From contig NC_051099.1 of NCBI RefSeq assembly GCF_901709675.1, positions 1,922,001 through 1,986,000 on the forward strand: a stretch of 64,000 nucleotides of DNA. Reading direction: 5' to 3'. The position numbers and the translations under genes are program-made. Each line of letters opens with the position of its first letter. Position 1 is the stretch's first letter. Source of the DNA: Syngnathus acus. Taxonomy: Eukaryota > Chordata > Actinopteri > Syngnathiformes > Syngnathidae. The notes under the pieces are model-generated. The model saw only the letters and a list, made by a program, of their open reading frames with translations, made no database searches and was not told the DNA's origin. Shown piece by piece: positions 41,201 through 55,000 of this stretch.

Positions 41201-44200
41201 TCTCCTTGACGTCTTCATGATGACAGCTGATGTCTGCCGATGGAGATGTTTTCCTTATGATCCTCTCCTCAGGTCACAGATGGGGCAGTGGCATGGCATA
41301 AAAAACTTCTACCAAATACTTTTTTGATGGTTTGGCTGGTGTCTTCTAGATGGTAGGAAAAATAATCATGTTTTTATTTTATATACGGTTATCATCCACT
41401 AAAAGATGAACTTTTAAGATTTTAAAAGATCATTTTAGGATGATCCTTACTGGCAGCTTCCCAAACCTCGCGATAAACCCACAGGCCATATCAAGTCGCA
41501 CAATAAATTTAACGACGATATAGGGCTGCATTGATTAGACACTTTTCAACACTAACATGATCTGATGCCTTCACTTGTCATGGAATCATTTCATCAGCCT
41601 GCCTGCCCTCACTCATGTTTGTTTTCCAAAGAGTGTGTGATAGAGTGGAGCCTGATTAGATACGGCAGACGTCCTCTTGGAAGAGTTGAATCCACTTTGA
41701 GTGAAGATGTTGCCGCCATGCATCAGGTTCATTCCACTGGGGAAATCAAGAGCGGTAGCCTGAATAGTAACATCCATGAGGCAGCTTCATGACGTGGAGG
41801 TGCAATGTATCTGCCAACATGATGCATAACCTACTTAACATAGATATAAAGAAAATACATTCTGGGCATTGCTGTATTGATTAGCAATGTTTCAGACACC
41901 AAAGCAGATCCAAAGCCTGGAAGGCATGACCCAAAGTAATCCAAATATATTCAGAGATACTATTGGCAAGTAGGTATGGTTAGTTCAAACAAAGTATCAA
42001 ATAAGAAACTTATATTAAGTTAGCAACGAACGAGAAGGAACAAGTCCAAAATTCAAAGATGGAAGACAATAAAATGACTCCCAGTTGAGCCTCCTTCCAA
42101 AGCCACTAAAACAATCCCATTGTCAGCACACCATCAGCCGTCATCAGGGCACCTTCACTATCCTTTAAGCTGAATTCCAATCTGGCAGTGGTGTTGTGCA
42201 CAAAAAGCGGATAACAAGTGTGACGGAAAAGCCAGAGATAGCGCTTGGCGAGCTCTCTGCAGGAGAGTGATAATGGCCGCTTGCTTGTTTGCCCATTACT
42301 TTGTGTTTGTTTGCGCTCAGTGCAGATAAGTCATCAGTCGCTACCTTTGTGCTCGTCTGTGACTATGCAGCCACGACTGATGAATCAGCATGCATCGGTC
42401 ATTAGACGGGGATGATTCAACTTGTACTGTAGACTCATCTCCATGTAATTGCCCCTCTCCAAGGCATTATCTTTTAATTGCTACAGTTGTGAAGAAGTGT
42501 GTCAGCGGGATCATGGAAAAACGGTTTTTCAAAGCCAATCCAGATCAAACTGAGGTTTCCGCATCTAAGGATTGTTCAAGCCAACATTTTTTCTTTATCA
42601 TTTTAAAAACTGTTCCCCAGTCCCTTCATAAAAGGTCACCATTATTTTTCAATAGAAGTCCCGGGCTGTGCTGAATGCCATTCTACTAATGATATTTGAC
42701 CGAGTGATGGATGAGATACAAGCGTCGAAAATAGAACGCAAAACAGATGAGCTGTATCGGGGAGAAAAATGATGAATTAGAAGAAAAAAAAATGGATAAA
42801 AGAGGCTTAATTAACAATCAGCAGCAATAAACGTGACCAGATTTTAAGTGCCTCCATCAAAATCTGCAGAGAAATTCTTCCAGACTGCCACATTGATGCC
42901 GTGGGGTTTACAGTTAATTGGGCATTTTCATTCATCTCAAAACTATTCAAAACACTGGCATGCTGGAGAAACTCTTCGTACGAGCTATTTAATATTTATA
43001 TTCCATCGTCATGGCTCACCTTAGTCGAACCACCCCCGAAAATTCCTACTCGCCTTTTCTTGCAAACATGAAAGGGGAAATGCAGTAGTTGCGATTTGCA
43101 TTTTCCGTGTACCCCGGACTCAGAGGAGAAGCCCTGGCAGCAGCATCTTCTATATAAGCACGCTTAGCTCCCTGCTGCTTCAAACAAAACACGGGCTCCT
43201 ATTGAAAATTTAAGCCTAGAAGGAGAAAAAAAAAGTCAAACAAATGGACACAGGGGGGCGAAAATGGAAATGTACTGCTGCAAAGACAAAGTGTTGTCAA
43301 ACTCAAATGGGGAAGACGTTCGTTCTATTTCCTGACAAGTCAAAATACAATATCCAATCGGTGACATACTTTTGTATTTAGCAAGGTCATGATATGACTG
43401 CGTGAAATTTGACCTTACAGCAAACTATTGAGTAGAATGTAAATCAAAACTAGTTAAAGGTTACTTGTTGGAGTTATCTTTAAAAACACGATTAGTGAGT
43501 TGAATCCTTGCACACAGGGGCGACATATTAGATGTGGCAGCTTTTAGCCTTTCAACTGTTAAACACATCATTTCACGCTGTCTCGCAACGGCATAATTAC
43601 GTGGTCGCGAGAGGAATTAAAGCTAGGCGGGCTGGATAACCGCTCCATTCTTAATATCAATTATACCACCCTTGCATACTAGATATCTCCGAATCATCAA
43701 TCACGCCCTACGCGTTTGGAATTTTTCATCGAACAGCTGACATCTTTGTCCAGAGCTCATTTCCTGGGTCGGGGAGCGCCAAATCGATATCTGACCGTTG
43801 ACAGCTCAGAGACAAGACAAAGACGACGCGGCGCGTCTGTTGTGCTTTGGCGCCCTTGGCCAACAAGGCAAATCACTGCCAACTTTCATTTTTGTTCCGT
43901 TAAACGAGTGTGCTCGATGCCCTTGTGAGGATCAAAACATTAGCGCTTGGTCAATGAATTTAATCTGCAATGGCATCGTGTGTTTCAAAGCCATTTCAAC
44001 TTCTCAAAATGGCTCCCAAAACAGTTCCAGCAACACTCAGAAAATATGGTGGTTCAAAAATACGGAATGGAAAGTCTCTTCCAAAGTGAAACAGCACTTT
44101 GGCTCACCTTTTGCGAGCTCCCCTGTGGAAAAACTTCCACTCGTCTGATTGCAACACAAAATTGACATCGTGTGAATGATCCCGGGCTTATGTGGTGTTG

Positions 44201-46000
44201 ACAATGAGGCTTACGCAGACAGCTTGTGTTTTTTTTATCCATCGAGGAATTAACTTTGTAAGTTACAGCCCCTGATTTAAGTGCCTTCCTCTAAATCAGC
44301 CGAAAATAGAGAATTTATTTTTGGATGATGCGGTAAAAAATAGACGACAGGTAACACAAACACATTCAGAGTGGATTTCTGTTTCCACTCTTCAAACGGA
44401 CATCAGTATGCTGAAAGCCCTCATATTAATATTTCGACTTTTGCTTGCATTCCACTCTCGATCATAAAATAAGGATTGAAGACAGATTTATCCGATTGAT
44501 AACAAATTAAAAGGACAAAGCCTTGCCATTGTTTACCACGTCTGGCAAGAGTGAAAAAACCCTTGACATTAACTTTGCTCTGCTCAAATGAATCTAACAA
44601 GCCCCAGTAGGGAGCATAAACTTGATCCGTAACACAACGCCGATAAACCCTGACAGAAGATCCAGGAAGACAATACGACAAAGAGTGACCAGTTGAGTGA
44701 TGAGAGGAAGACGCTGAAGAAAATGGATGCTCAAAGGGGTGATAGATGGCTGGAGGATTTATTTGCTTTTGGTGTTGCGCTATCATTTATCTCCAGTGAA
44801 CAGAGCCGGCCGGGCTGCGTGACAGAAATCAATCAAGAAGCCAATCGTCCATATGCTTCCACTGATGCACCCGGCTAATCGATACTAGCCTTGGAGAAGA
44901 AAGCCGGAATATAGAAACACGCGTGCGGTAGTATATTTGCATGACTCGTAACATAATGGAAGACATTTTACTTTCCCACCTGCTTATTTACAAGCTCTTC
45001 AGTTGCGTGAGTAAAACTGATAAATGGATGATTGATTCCTTTACCAATGGGGAAAGAAATGCTTGACGATGCACAGATTGTATTTTATTGAGGAAAAGAT
45101 GGAGTGCACATGGCGGATTTTACAACGGAGATCAATACATCAGAGAAGCTGTCGGAAGGGATTAAGTTTTGGGTGTGTGTGTGTGTGATAACATTTGACA
45201 GTCACTAGACTTCAATCTGCCCACCACATGGTGAAAGGGAAGTGACATGAGATCACATAAATCAACTGCTGCACACACGCAAAGAAAGATGGCGGCCAGA
45301 AGGGAGGCCGAACGTTTGACATCTCCGACGACATAAGCGGGAAGTCCAACTGACACCGACCTCCTTGCTTACAGATAATAGCGGGACATCCACTGTCACA
45401 CACACACACAAAAAGTCAATCACCTTCTAAATCTTATGGACCTTTACATTTGATATCTTGCAATTAAGATTGAGACATTCTCCAGCTGTAAAAGTATAAC
45501 TGGACTTTTTATTCCTCAGGGGCGGAACAAATAAAGCTCAAGTTGAGCCAATGCTGTACATGGACAGAAGCAAAACTTTGCCAAAGTGGTTGAACGGCTT
45601 ATCGATATAGTCGATAAATTGCGGTCGTTGAGAAAAACTCTGAAAGCAAAAGTTCAATAATGAAAGCAAACACAGTAACCTAATTTGCACTTCAATTAGG
45701 AAGCCATTATGAATGTACAGTGCAAATGGCAACGAGAAAGCCTGCACACATTCACTCCAATTAGTTGCGTAAATTGTTTTTAGCGCTGACGTGATGTGTT
45801 ATGATGATGCATCAACACCGCATACTGATGATTCGTCCTTTTCCACAGTCTAATTACAACACTGCACCGAGCGCGGCCGGTAATTGTTCTTTTTTCTTTA
45901 TATATCCAAGTTAGCACTGATTGGATTTAATGCCCCCACAAATGTCTTCAATTGAATTTATTTCCAGTCAATTTGTCAGGACTCCACTAAAGCTTTGATG
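38230..46000. other. kctd16 intron segment, no recognised gene
   Basis: Contains an A run of about 18 at 40150-40167, GT/CA-rich stretches near 39024-39044, a GT repeat at 45173-45187 and a CA repeat at 45399-45410. One 88-codon open frame at 39708-39974 on the plus strand has an ordinary amino-acid mix but matches nothing I know. The rest is unique AT-rich DNA. Confidence 0.55.
45173..45187. repeat. GT dinucleotide microsatellite
   Basis: Seven and a half GT units. A CA run of similar length lies about 210 bases further on (45399-45410), giving an inverted pair. Confidence 0.9.
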
Positions 46001-46330
46001 GCAAATCCAAAACGTAAATGAGCGGATCCCCACGAGTCGCGTGTCCATTTACCATTCCAACGGCGTAGCGCTGCCACGACTCCTGATGTGAAAAGTTAAA
46101 GTGAGGTGAACGTAATTACGCCACGCTAAGGCTTAATCACGCCGTTGTTCGTCAGGTTTGTTAGCGACAGTTGGCAGATCCCATCCTATTAATTTGCTCT
46201 GGACAAGAAAATTGGCTGCTGGCACTTTTAACAATTCACAGGAGCCTGGGGTCATTTTTCAAAACCCCAATTACGAGTCGAGCAAAGCCTCTATTTCACC
46301 CAACGCTGACATAATGAACTCATGATAGCG
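46000..46330. promoter_or_regulatory. Candidate intronic regulatory element with homeodomain-type palindrome
   Basis: Non-repetitive sequence with CGTAATTACG (46111-46120), a perfect 10-bp palindrome around a TAATTA homeodomain core, followed by GGCTTAATCACG and CCTATTAATTTG. The cluster is suggestive only; conservation in other fish would be the test. Confidence 0.22.
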
Positions 46331-46565
46331 TCGACTAATGACACCTTGCAATATGTTTAATAAATGCATTGTTTACCTATGCAGTGGTTTGAATTGTGTC
46401 TGCAGTATAAACAGAATTCTTTTCAAGTCGTTTGTAAATGTCAGTAGTAATTAAAGCAATTCAGTCCTGCTGACTTCATCCGCATTGGATGTTGTTCAAT
46501 TAACATGAAAAATATTGTTTGTACAGAAGGATGACAAAAGTATCCAGTGAAAATGAGAATATATG

Positions 46566-46752
46566 GAGCTTCCAGTTTCCTGGGGTGACTTTCTATAAGA
46601 TTTGACTGTGTGCAGAGGAATTTGTGTCCATTCATCCAGAAGAGGGCTCTTCCACACCTTTCATGGACTTTGCACATTGGGGCAGTCATGCTGGAAAATA
46701 AAACGGCCTTCTCCGAATCGTGGCCACAGAGTTGCAAGTGCACAATTGTCCG
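46566..46752. mobile_element. Partial copy of a dispersed teleost DNA repeat
   Basis: The phrases CCTGGGGTGACTTTCTATAAGA, GGAATTTGTGTCCATTCATC-CAGAAGAG, CATGGACTTTGCACATTGGGGC-AGTCATGCTGGAA and ACGGCCTTCTCC follow, in order, a non-coding transposon-derived repeat I recognise from many fish genomes. The middle of the usual repeat, between CAGAAGAG and TTCCACACC, is missing, so this copy has an internal deletion. The family name is not certain. Confidence 0.6.
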
Positions 46753-46759
46753 AGTGGAT

Positions 46760-48030
46760 TCACACGATACGGTTCAAGTGACGATTTATACGTGGGCGCA
46801 TGGCTGGCGGGGTTAATCGGGAAAAATGGGTGGGAATGAATCCCAAGATTGAAATCAAATATATGCAGCACTGACAGAAATACAGCAAATAGATAAATTG
46901 TTGATTTTATGAACGCTGCCCAATTAGATTAGTGTAAGAACGGAACTCTGCCATGAATCAAGGATTCCTTCCAATTGATTAAGATCTCAGCCACGTCCCC
47001 CATATCGTACATCTGCTTCTCTAGAGTCTTTGGAGCTTCAAGCCTAGTCTCGGTGCGTGCGGTTTGTTTATTTGAAACAACTTTATTTATAGCCTCACGT
47101 CGACTGTACATAAAAAGAACCAAGGCGGCCAATTATGAATAGTAGATGCACGGAAAAAGCTCGTACAGATGGTTTGATGGGGGCTTTCGAGAAGTCCATC
47201 AGCAACAGATACCCGTTTAATTATGCAAGAGGTTGGTATGAAAAATAAATGTTAGGTGTGTCTCATTTCTTCTTTTGCTCACACAGAAATCACGCTGAGC
47301 TCTTCAACTGGTTTTTGTCTCCCAACCCACTGATTTGAATCCAATTTGCACATGACCATTAGTGGTTCATTCATTAATAATTCTCTTTCTTCCAAAATCA
47401 ATGTGACAAATATATTTAATGAGTGTACTTGCCAGACACTAACAAGACTTTGTTTTATCTAACAATATGTGTTGAATTAATAAAAGATTCATTTCAATGC
47501 GACAAAGTTTGAAAAGAAAAAAAAGAAACCCTGCTTTGACAAAATGCCCTCACCAGAATATTAAAGTCAGCAATCTGGTGTTAGAATAACAATTACACAA
47601 GCCATAATGTCAAAGCTGGTATTTTACGGCACATTACTATAGACTGGAGTGTTAAAATGGCCGCCGCTTGTATTATTCAAACACAACTCCATAATGCACA
47701 GTAGCCTCTGGTGTCTTCCAGTCCATTTACAGCTGTTGTGTGTTTTGACGTCCATTTCCATGGACAGCGTGGATACATGATTGCAATTTTCTCAACAATA
47801 CAAGCTAGTCAGCCAGCTCCCCTCTATGATTAAACTGGAAGAAAGCCAGTTGTCCTCATTGTTGGATCACTTTGTTTGAGAGCAGGGACTTTTCATTCAT
47901 CCTTTGGCTTTCTCCCAATGGCTCTTTTTCTTTTTTTTAGAACGGAATACAATGGTACCCATTGTGTTAGGGTATGGTATGTGTGTGTCACTGTTACATT
48001 CATGCAATGAATGAAAAATGATAATGTCAT
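46760..48030. other. 3' end of the kctd16 intron
   Basis: Unique AT-rich DNA leading to the acceptor. A CTTTTTC-TTTTTTTTAG pyrimidine tract occurs at 47925-47940, and a shorter tract with CAG at 48039-48041 is the acceptor used. Confidence 0.5.
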
Positions 48031-48041
48031 CTTTTGGGCAG

Positions 48042-48499
48042 GTGGCACGTCACGTTGGTCGTCGCTTCCCTGCGACTGCTGCTGCAAGAACCACAAGGGC
48101 GACGGCGAGGGCGAAAGCGGCACCTCCTTCAACGAGCTCTCCACCTCCAGCTCGGAGAGCCAATCCGAAGCCGGCTCTCCGCAGGGGACGGTCATCAGCG
48201 GCCCGGTCAGCCGCCAGCCCCACGCTAACGTCCAAACTCTGGACAGGCCTGTAAAAAAAGGCCCCGTCGCTAGGCTCCAACAGTCGGAACAACGGCGGAA
48301 AAGCGACCTCCTGCGTACTCTGACCTCCGGCTCCCGCGACCCCAACACGTGCAAGAAGAGGCAGCCCAAAGAGAAGCTGACGGTAGAGGAAGAGTTGGAT
48401 AGGTGCATTCAAGACTTTCGCAAGATCAAGATTCCCGAGAGGTTTCCCGAGCGGAAGTACATGTGGCAGGCGGACTTGTTGAGAAAGTACCGCGTTTGA
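48042..48499 (+). CDS. kctd16: KCTD16, coding exon 2: C-terminal H2 region and stop
   Basis: Encodes the rest of codon 275 and residues 276-426, then TGA at 48497-48499, for a 426-residue protein (human: 428). It starts GTSRWSSLP and contains a Cys cluster (CDCCCK, residues 285-290), a Ser-rich acidic linker (FNELSTSSSESQSEAGSPQ), the basic LDRPVKKGP motif, RRKSDLLRTLTSGSRD and the conserved end (EEELDRCIQDFRKIKIPERFPERK, LLRKYRV). The paralogue KCTD12 lacks this H2-type extension, while KCTD8 and KCTD16 have it; the RPVKKGP and RKSDLLRTLTSGSR text is that of KCTD16. The region is thought to modulate interaction of KCTD subunits and receptor signalling, which is less well defined than for T1 and H1. 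Confidence 0.95.
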
Positions 48500-51400
48500 G
48501 AACGCGGCCGAGTGACCGCCGAGGATCTGTTTACACATTTGAGACTTTTGCGACAAAGATAATTAAACTCAATCATTCACCATTATGCCAGTTGGTCGAA
48601 CCACGACAGACTGAAGCTCAAAAGAAGCATACAAATCCAGACTGTTCTCTTATTGACGTAACGTATGTAGTATGTGTGCGCGTTTAGTTCCCCGCCTACT
48701 CAGAGTATGTGCCGTTATCTCACTCTATAATTCACAGGTTTGAATCATTTATGGAAGGACCAAAGCGGGAAGACAGATGAACCCCAGAGGAATATCGGGA
48801 AGGGATAGTGGGTACTCCAAAAGTCATCAGTTTGGTTTTCAAATCACTGCAAATGTCCAAGTGAAAAGGAATTTGGAGGATATGGTGATAATTTAGCGTG
48901 CCTTCCACGTTATGTACCTTCAAAACTTCTTTCCATTATAAACCGAGCAGACCCTTTTTGTGTGTGATCACACTTAGTTAGACCCCAAGGTCACGGCTAT
49001 CTACATGAGGCTGATAAACTCTCCCGATAGTACTTTCAATCTAGTAGTGCTTCCCGGGTACACACAAACCGTCTTTTTTTTTTTTTGGACGCAGTTCAGA
49101 GGCGGGAAATGTTACGATTTCATCAGCAGCCCAAATTAATTTTCCTGTTGTAATATGAGTTCTATTGCGAAGGCGCACCCCCGAGTGAAATCGCGGCGGC
49201 GTGAATTGCTTTGGCTCCTGCAGAGCAATTTCCGAGATGGGCAATAAAACGTAGGTTTTGATGGTCAAATCATCGAGAAATACACGGGCGCAATAAAAGT
49301 CCTGATGGAGCGCACATCCACCCACACAAATATTTTTCCTTGTGTATCACTAGTTACTTTCTATTCTCAAAAACACTGAATATTCAAAGCACGTGCAGAT
49401 GCAGTTATTCGACAAGCACGGGACGAGAAAAAGATATTTCCTAATTTCCCCTGACGGTTTTACAGTTCTTTCCCGTCTGTTGACAAGCTGATCAATAATT
49501 ATTGACGAAGGGCTCTGGTGACAGCGCTGATTTGCAATTCTTGTTTGCAGTTATTAATGAAGCCTGACAAAAAAAAATATTGACAGAACAAGTATTCCAT
49601 GTGTTTTCCAATTAGTTGACCAAAATTATTATTATATATTTTTTTTTATTGGTGCAGCCCAGTTAATATTGAAAATTGTTTTTAGAGCTGAGAGGCAAAA
49701 TGTCTTTAAACACTATTATTAGGTTCACTTTTGGATAACACACATAAAAGATCATAACCATTATTTCATTATTATTTATTTCATTTATTTCCTAGGTTGG
49801 CAATCTAAACATTTAACTGAACTAATTTTTTGGACAAAGCCTGAAAAAACGAGATTTATTCCGAGAGAGATATCATTCATATTTAATTGCCGTGTTCAGA
49901 GCCTAATGCAACAAACATATACAATCAAAGCTTATTGTAAATTGAAACGTTTACATTGAAATAAGTTGCGTTTTAAAGCACAGAAATAAAGTAAATATTT
50001 TATCTCTATAAAGAAATAATACCCATATGTTCATGGTAATTATATATATTTTCTACCTAAAGGCCTCCAGAGTAATATTATCCACGATGTTGTTCATTTT
50101 CCTGTTTGTTTTGGGTTGATTTATCATATCATACAGTTGCAAATTCAACCATGAAATATTTTTTTACATTTGAAGTCAATAAAGCCATGTATCATATGTA
50201 AATAAATCCATACATTAAGTATTATACTCCTTGTACATGACATCAAAATCTCTCGAGTATCTTTGTAGCCATTTATGAGCCACTGCCATTTGACTTTTAC
50301 GTTGCACGATCAAGGTTGGAAGGAAAGCATCAAATGCCTATAACCCATCACATATATTTATATGGTTTCTATCTTGTTGAATTATGACCCAGTTCTGTCA
50401 GACTGGCGACATTGACACAAATGCTGAATAGATAAGAACACCGTTCCGACGTCTGACTTGACTTCCACATGTCGCTTTCGGTGAGTGCACAAATTGAACA
50501 AACGCAGCTCTCATTTCATTTACAATTATTGGCAGCCCAGTTGGAATAATAATGACTTATTCTGCAAAAGCAAGCACAAATAGAAAGTCATTTTACAGGC
50601 ATTTCTTGTGTTGTGATGGAGGTTAAAGAAAGGCCACTTCTGGCTCCAGGGGAAAGCCATGACGAATGGCTTCCAATGACATCCAGTGTGGACGTAAACA
50701 ACACATCGCAGCGTGTGGCATTTGGAACCCGAGACTCATCTTACTGACTCAAAGCCCTTTAACGCAATTCCATTGAGTTTAAGGCTGACCGAAGAATCTC
50801 ATTTCCACACCTCCAAACCGGGAGTCCCTGAGAATTGAAGAGAAAATGGAACGAATCATTCCAAATGAATGAGCATTTCGGTATCGATCAGCCCAACGTT
50901 GTTTATTAGCAATTCCACGTATGGATGTAACCAAACACCTCCCAAGGGGTTTTGAAGCCATATGCCAATTGAAGTACAAAAGGAAAGCACAACTTTACAT
51001 TTCGACATCTCATCAATTAGCCATTGGTGACAAGCGTGTCATGCCATCTACTGGTTCCTGATCAGTGCAATCACAAAACGTTCAATTGGTAGCATTTCTG
51101 GCAGGTGATTTTTGTGCTGCTTTAGTTTCAAACATTTGTCTCGGCACGATTCGATATTTATTTTTCAAGTCCGAAACACAGCAGAGCAACACCTGGAGGC
51201 CTTGTAGACACGACTACAGATCTTTTTGCACAATGTATGGAGTCCCATAAAAAGATGACATTTCACAAAAAAAAGGACAGTCATCATTTTTTGCATCGAG
51301 CCATGAGTGATATGTCTTCCATTGTCGTCTCTGGTGACAAAGGTCCTATAATTGCGACTCAAACCTACAACATTCTCGTATGAAGTCAAGTGTGAAGAAT

Positions 51401-52025
51401 GAAAAGATGTTTGTGACTTTGTAAACTAAAGTTTTGCCAGACTGCAAATACAAGTAGGGCCACGGTTCCTGTTCTCTCCTGCCTTTGACTCACATGTAAA
51501 GTACAAAAAAAAAAGAAAAGAAAAATCTCATTCTCGGCACATACTGTTTGAAACTAAAGGGTGTGATGTTGTGACGTGTGTTGGTTCTGATACACACATG
51601 GAAAAAATGGTTCTGAATTGTTGTGAGCATGTTGGTATTCAAAACTATGACAGATTAGTCTGTTGTTGTGAAGAATCTTTTTGTCCAAACTGCTATTAAC
51701 ATTACAAAAAAAAAAGAAGACAAGCACAAATATGTTGATCGTGTCAAATGTTCCTCTACAGATGTAAACAAATACCCAATAAAATTCCAACTTTGGAATG
51801 GATTGATTGCTATGTTCTTTTATCGCAAGCTAAAATGGAACTGAAATACACAACTGTACTAAATTGGTAAAAAATGAACAATGTGATTATTTTTTTGTAA
51901 TGTATTTATTGTTTTGATGGGTAAATGTACCTCAAGATTTGAAAGTGAATGTTGGTGATGTCCCATCTGCCTTTAAAGACCCTACAGAGAATTTATTCGT
52001 CACTCCAAAATACAGCTAATAAACA
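48500..52025 (+). other. kctd16: kctd16 3' untranslated region and flank (extent uncertain)
   Basis: No gene follows the stop codon. AATAAA hexamers occur at several places (near 49245, 49287, 49984, 50178, 51778 and 52018), so the 3' end cannot be fixed; long 3' ends are usual for KCTD16. Sequence is AT-rich, especially 49.6-50.2 kb. A CTCF-like core lies at 51041-51054. Confidence 0.45.
51041..51054 (-). promoter_or_regulatory. Candidate CTCF site (one mismatch)
   Basis: On the minus strand CCAGTAGATGGCAT matches CCASYAGRKGGCRS at 13 of 14 positions. It lies downstream of kctd16. Confidence 0.28.
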
Positions 52026-52029
52026 AAAA

Positions 52030-55000
52030 CAGCCTGTACAGTGACCAAGAGTCGTATTTATTCTCGATGACTACTGGAACATTAAAAAAAAATAAAAAAA
52101 TATTGGGTAGAACTCAATTAGTGGAAGATTAAAACAGCAACTGATATTTTAATTTTTTTTGGTTAATCCATTCAAAAGCTAAAAAATGATAACTCATGCT
52201 AACACACAATTTATTTTTAATTACAGCTAATGAAATCAGATTTTTTGCTAAGAACAGTTGCGTAACATCCTGCTTGACTGTATTAAAGATGAAAATTCTG
52301 CATCTTCTGTTAAGGCTCATGGCTGCAATGGAAAAGCCGATTTTTTTGACGATGACACCTTGGTGAAGGACATTTAGACTCCATTGTTCAGCAAAAATCA
52401 AGTTTCCCCCTTCACCAAGACAATCGGTCTGGTTAGCAGCAAACATATGGAAGGAAATCTTCCGTTTCTTTCCCGCCGGCGTGTTCACGGACGATACACT
52501 CAATTACACCCATTTCAAAGTCCCGATGAGTGAACGTTAAGGAAGAATAAATATTTTATGTCACTGCGTGGGTGGTTCACTCACTGTGCAAGAAAAAAAG
52601 AAAGAAAAGGCATAAAAATAGCTTCAGAGGGATTAGCCATCATCAACATGAGGCGACGCAGACTGCTTTGGGAGCTTCGCCGAAGCCTGTGATGAAAACA
52701 CGGATAAAAACGAGTAATGGCAGGGAGGAGGTGTGCGGACGGGAGTGTGAAGGAGAGGTGCGAAGGAGCGGAGTATTGAACGAGGGTGGGAGGTGAGAAA
52801 AATGAAGGACGGATTGAATGTTAGTACACGGACAGACCATTCCAAATGAAGGCCAATCTTTGTACCAAATTTGGCAAGAAATCTCAAGATTATCGCAAAC
52901 TGTTTTGTCAGAGGATGGAAAAATCTTGCCGCCTTTAAATTCCAGTCAACTTGACCTCTGAGACGAATTTGAAAATTGATTGGTTGAATAAATTGTCCCA
53001 TTTATTCTGAGACTCACAACACAGAGGCTTCAATTTATTTTCACTCTCACTTCAAACCTAAAAAAATAGAACTACACCTTTTCAACGCTTTGCCTTTGAG
53101 CCCACCATCATGCGAGCTCTAACTAGCATTTAACAACTGACAGAGCATTTAGGTAAGCGTTAGCAACAAAACACTGGGGTCAGCGCTCCCGCGCAGCAAT
53201 CGCACACACCACGCGCCCCGCCGCCATTGTCGCCACTGGCTGGCTGGGGCAACTGATGCCGAATGACACCGAATGCCAGGCATTGTGCGGAACAAACACA
53301 CAACACACAATGGGAGGATGATCCAAAAGCCTCTGCAGTTGTCCAGGAGCCACTATTGCATTCACACGATTAGAAGAACATTTAATGCTTTATCTGGCTG
53401 TGAAGTGAAACGAGTTGCCGCGCGATGGCAGCCGCACAATAGACACGCAGCCAGCGTGCCAAGTCTCTGTGTGGGCAAGTCACTGAAGGGCTCCCAGCAA
53501 TTATGAAGAAGAAAGCTTTTGGATGTATTTACGCTTCTTTTGAAGTGCAACGTGTCAAAAACATTTTCAACTCCTTTGTGCAATGTGACGCGTCTTTTGT
53601 CGGTTTATTCTAGGAGGTATCGTTACCATTCTTTGAGAAAGGACTGGATAATTGACTGCCACGGTTAAATCAGCAGATCCGGCTAAGATAATCTATTCAT
53701 AAAAATAGTGTGCAAAAAGATTATTCCGATTCACTACGTTGACGTTGTTTAATTTTCCTAATTACTGCTGTAAGTGGTGACTGGAAGTGAGATAGAACAA
53801 TCGTCTTGCTCTCCCAAAAAAGTAGGCCATCTATTTTTTGCTTCTTCTTAGTTGTCGACATTTGGTTGGCAGCTCTTTCACTTTTAAAGCAGATAAACCG
53901 AAATATAATAAGCAATTCAACTCAGTGGGGAAAAATGCTTTTCAATGACCTTGCATCGCATAACTATACTTTTTTTTATTTATTATTGTTTATCATGCTC
54001 AACATATTTTAACTTGGCAAGTATAGGAGTGGTATTTACGTAACACTTTGGCAGGTTAATGGAGGTTGCTTTTCATTACAAACATAATTAATATACGATG
54101 CAGTGGGTGACAGACTTGAAAATAAAAATTGCGCTGGATGGTGTTGACTTGTTTTCCAAATTAACTTGTGATCTGTGGAGGGATTATAGAAGATAAACAT
54201 ACTTTGCAACTTAATCAATTATTTAATCAATCCGGGGATTTGGCTAAGCACATAACCTAATTTTCCGTCTTACATTTAGACGTGCTATGCTTTTAGTTTC
54301 AGGAAAGAAAAAAAGAATCACGCTGATTGCCCAAATGAACGTCAAAGTTTCTCCATTAGGTGTGAACTGAGTGAGAGCTGCACAGGTTGTCACTCACAAG
54401 TAGCAAAGCAGACATTTTGGGAAAAGGAAAGGGAATAGCTTTGAAACAAGTGTCAGCAAGATCACACCAGCTACTTAGCCATCTAGCACAAAACAAAACA
54501 AACTTTTCCAAGCCTTTGTTCTATGTTTCCCTCCAAGCTCTTTCCTGAACAATCCTACAATGCTGTTGTACGAATGTAAATGAACGCTTCTTGCAAAACG
54601 AGGGAGGCTCCAGATTGTCCAATTAAATTGAAAGCCATTCTGTGATTACACAAAGTGAAACAAGGAAACAAGCAGGAAGGCACATTGGGCTCTGGCAAAA
54701 CGACCCCAGGCACCTCTAATGTGAAATACCCACCGCCCACCACTGGGTGACAAATTGCACATAATTTGGTCCACATACTGGGCGAGCACATTTTGATTTA
54801 ATCCGTCCAATTAAATCGCTTCATTCATATCGAGGAATTAGCCCAGAGGTGAAAAGCATCTGCACTAAATCACAACTTATCTAGTCAACGATTAGACACA
54901 CAGCCTAAAGTCGCTTTTGACAGGCTTTTTTTTTTTTTTAAACCGGTGAACTATTCTAACAAGAGCCAACCTCGCAATCTCCCTGTGAATGCTTGGGCGG

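Noticed and set aside
47893-48556. Open frames of 168-171 codons on the minus strand over kctd16 exon 2
   Set aside because: They mirror the coding exon in other frames; the plus-strand frame matches KCTD16 residue by residue.
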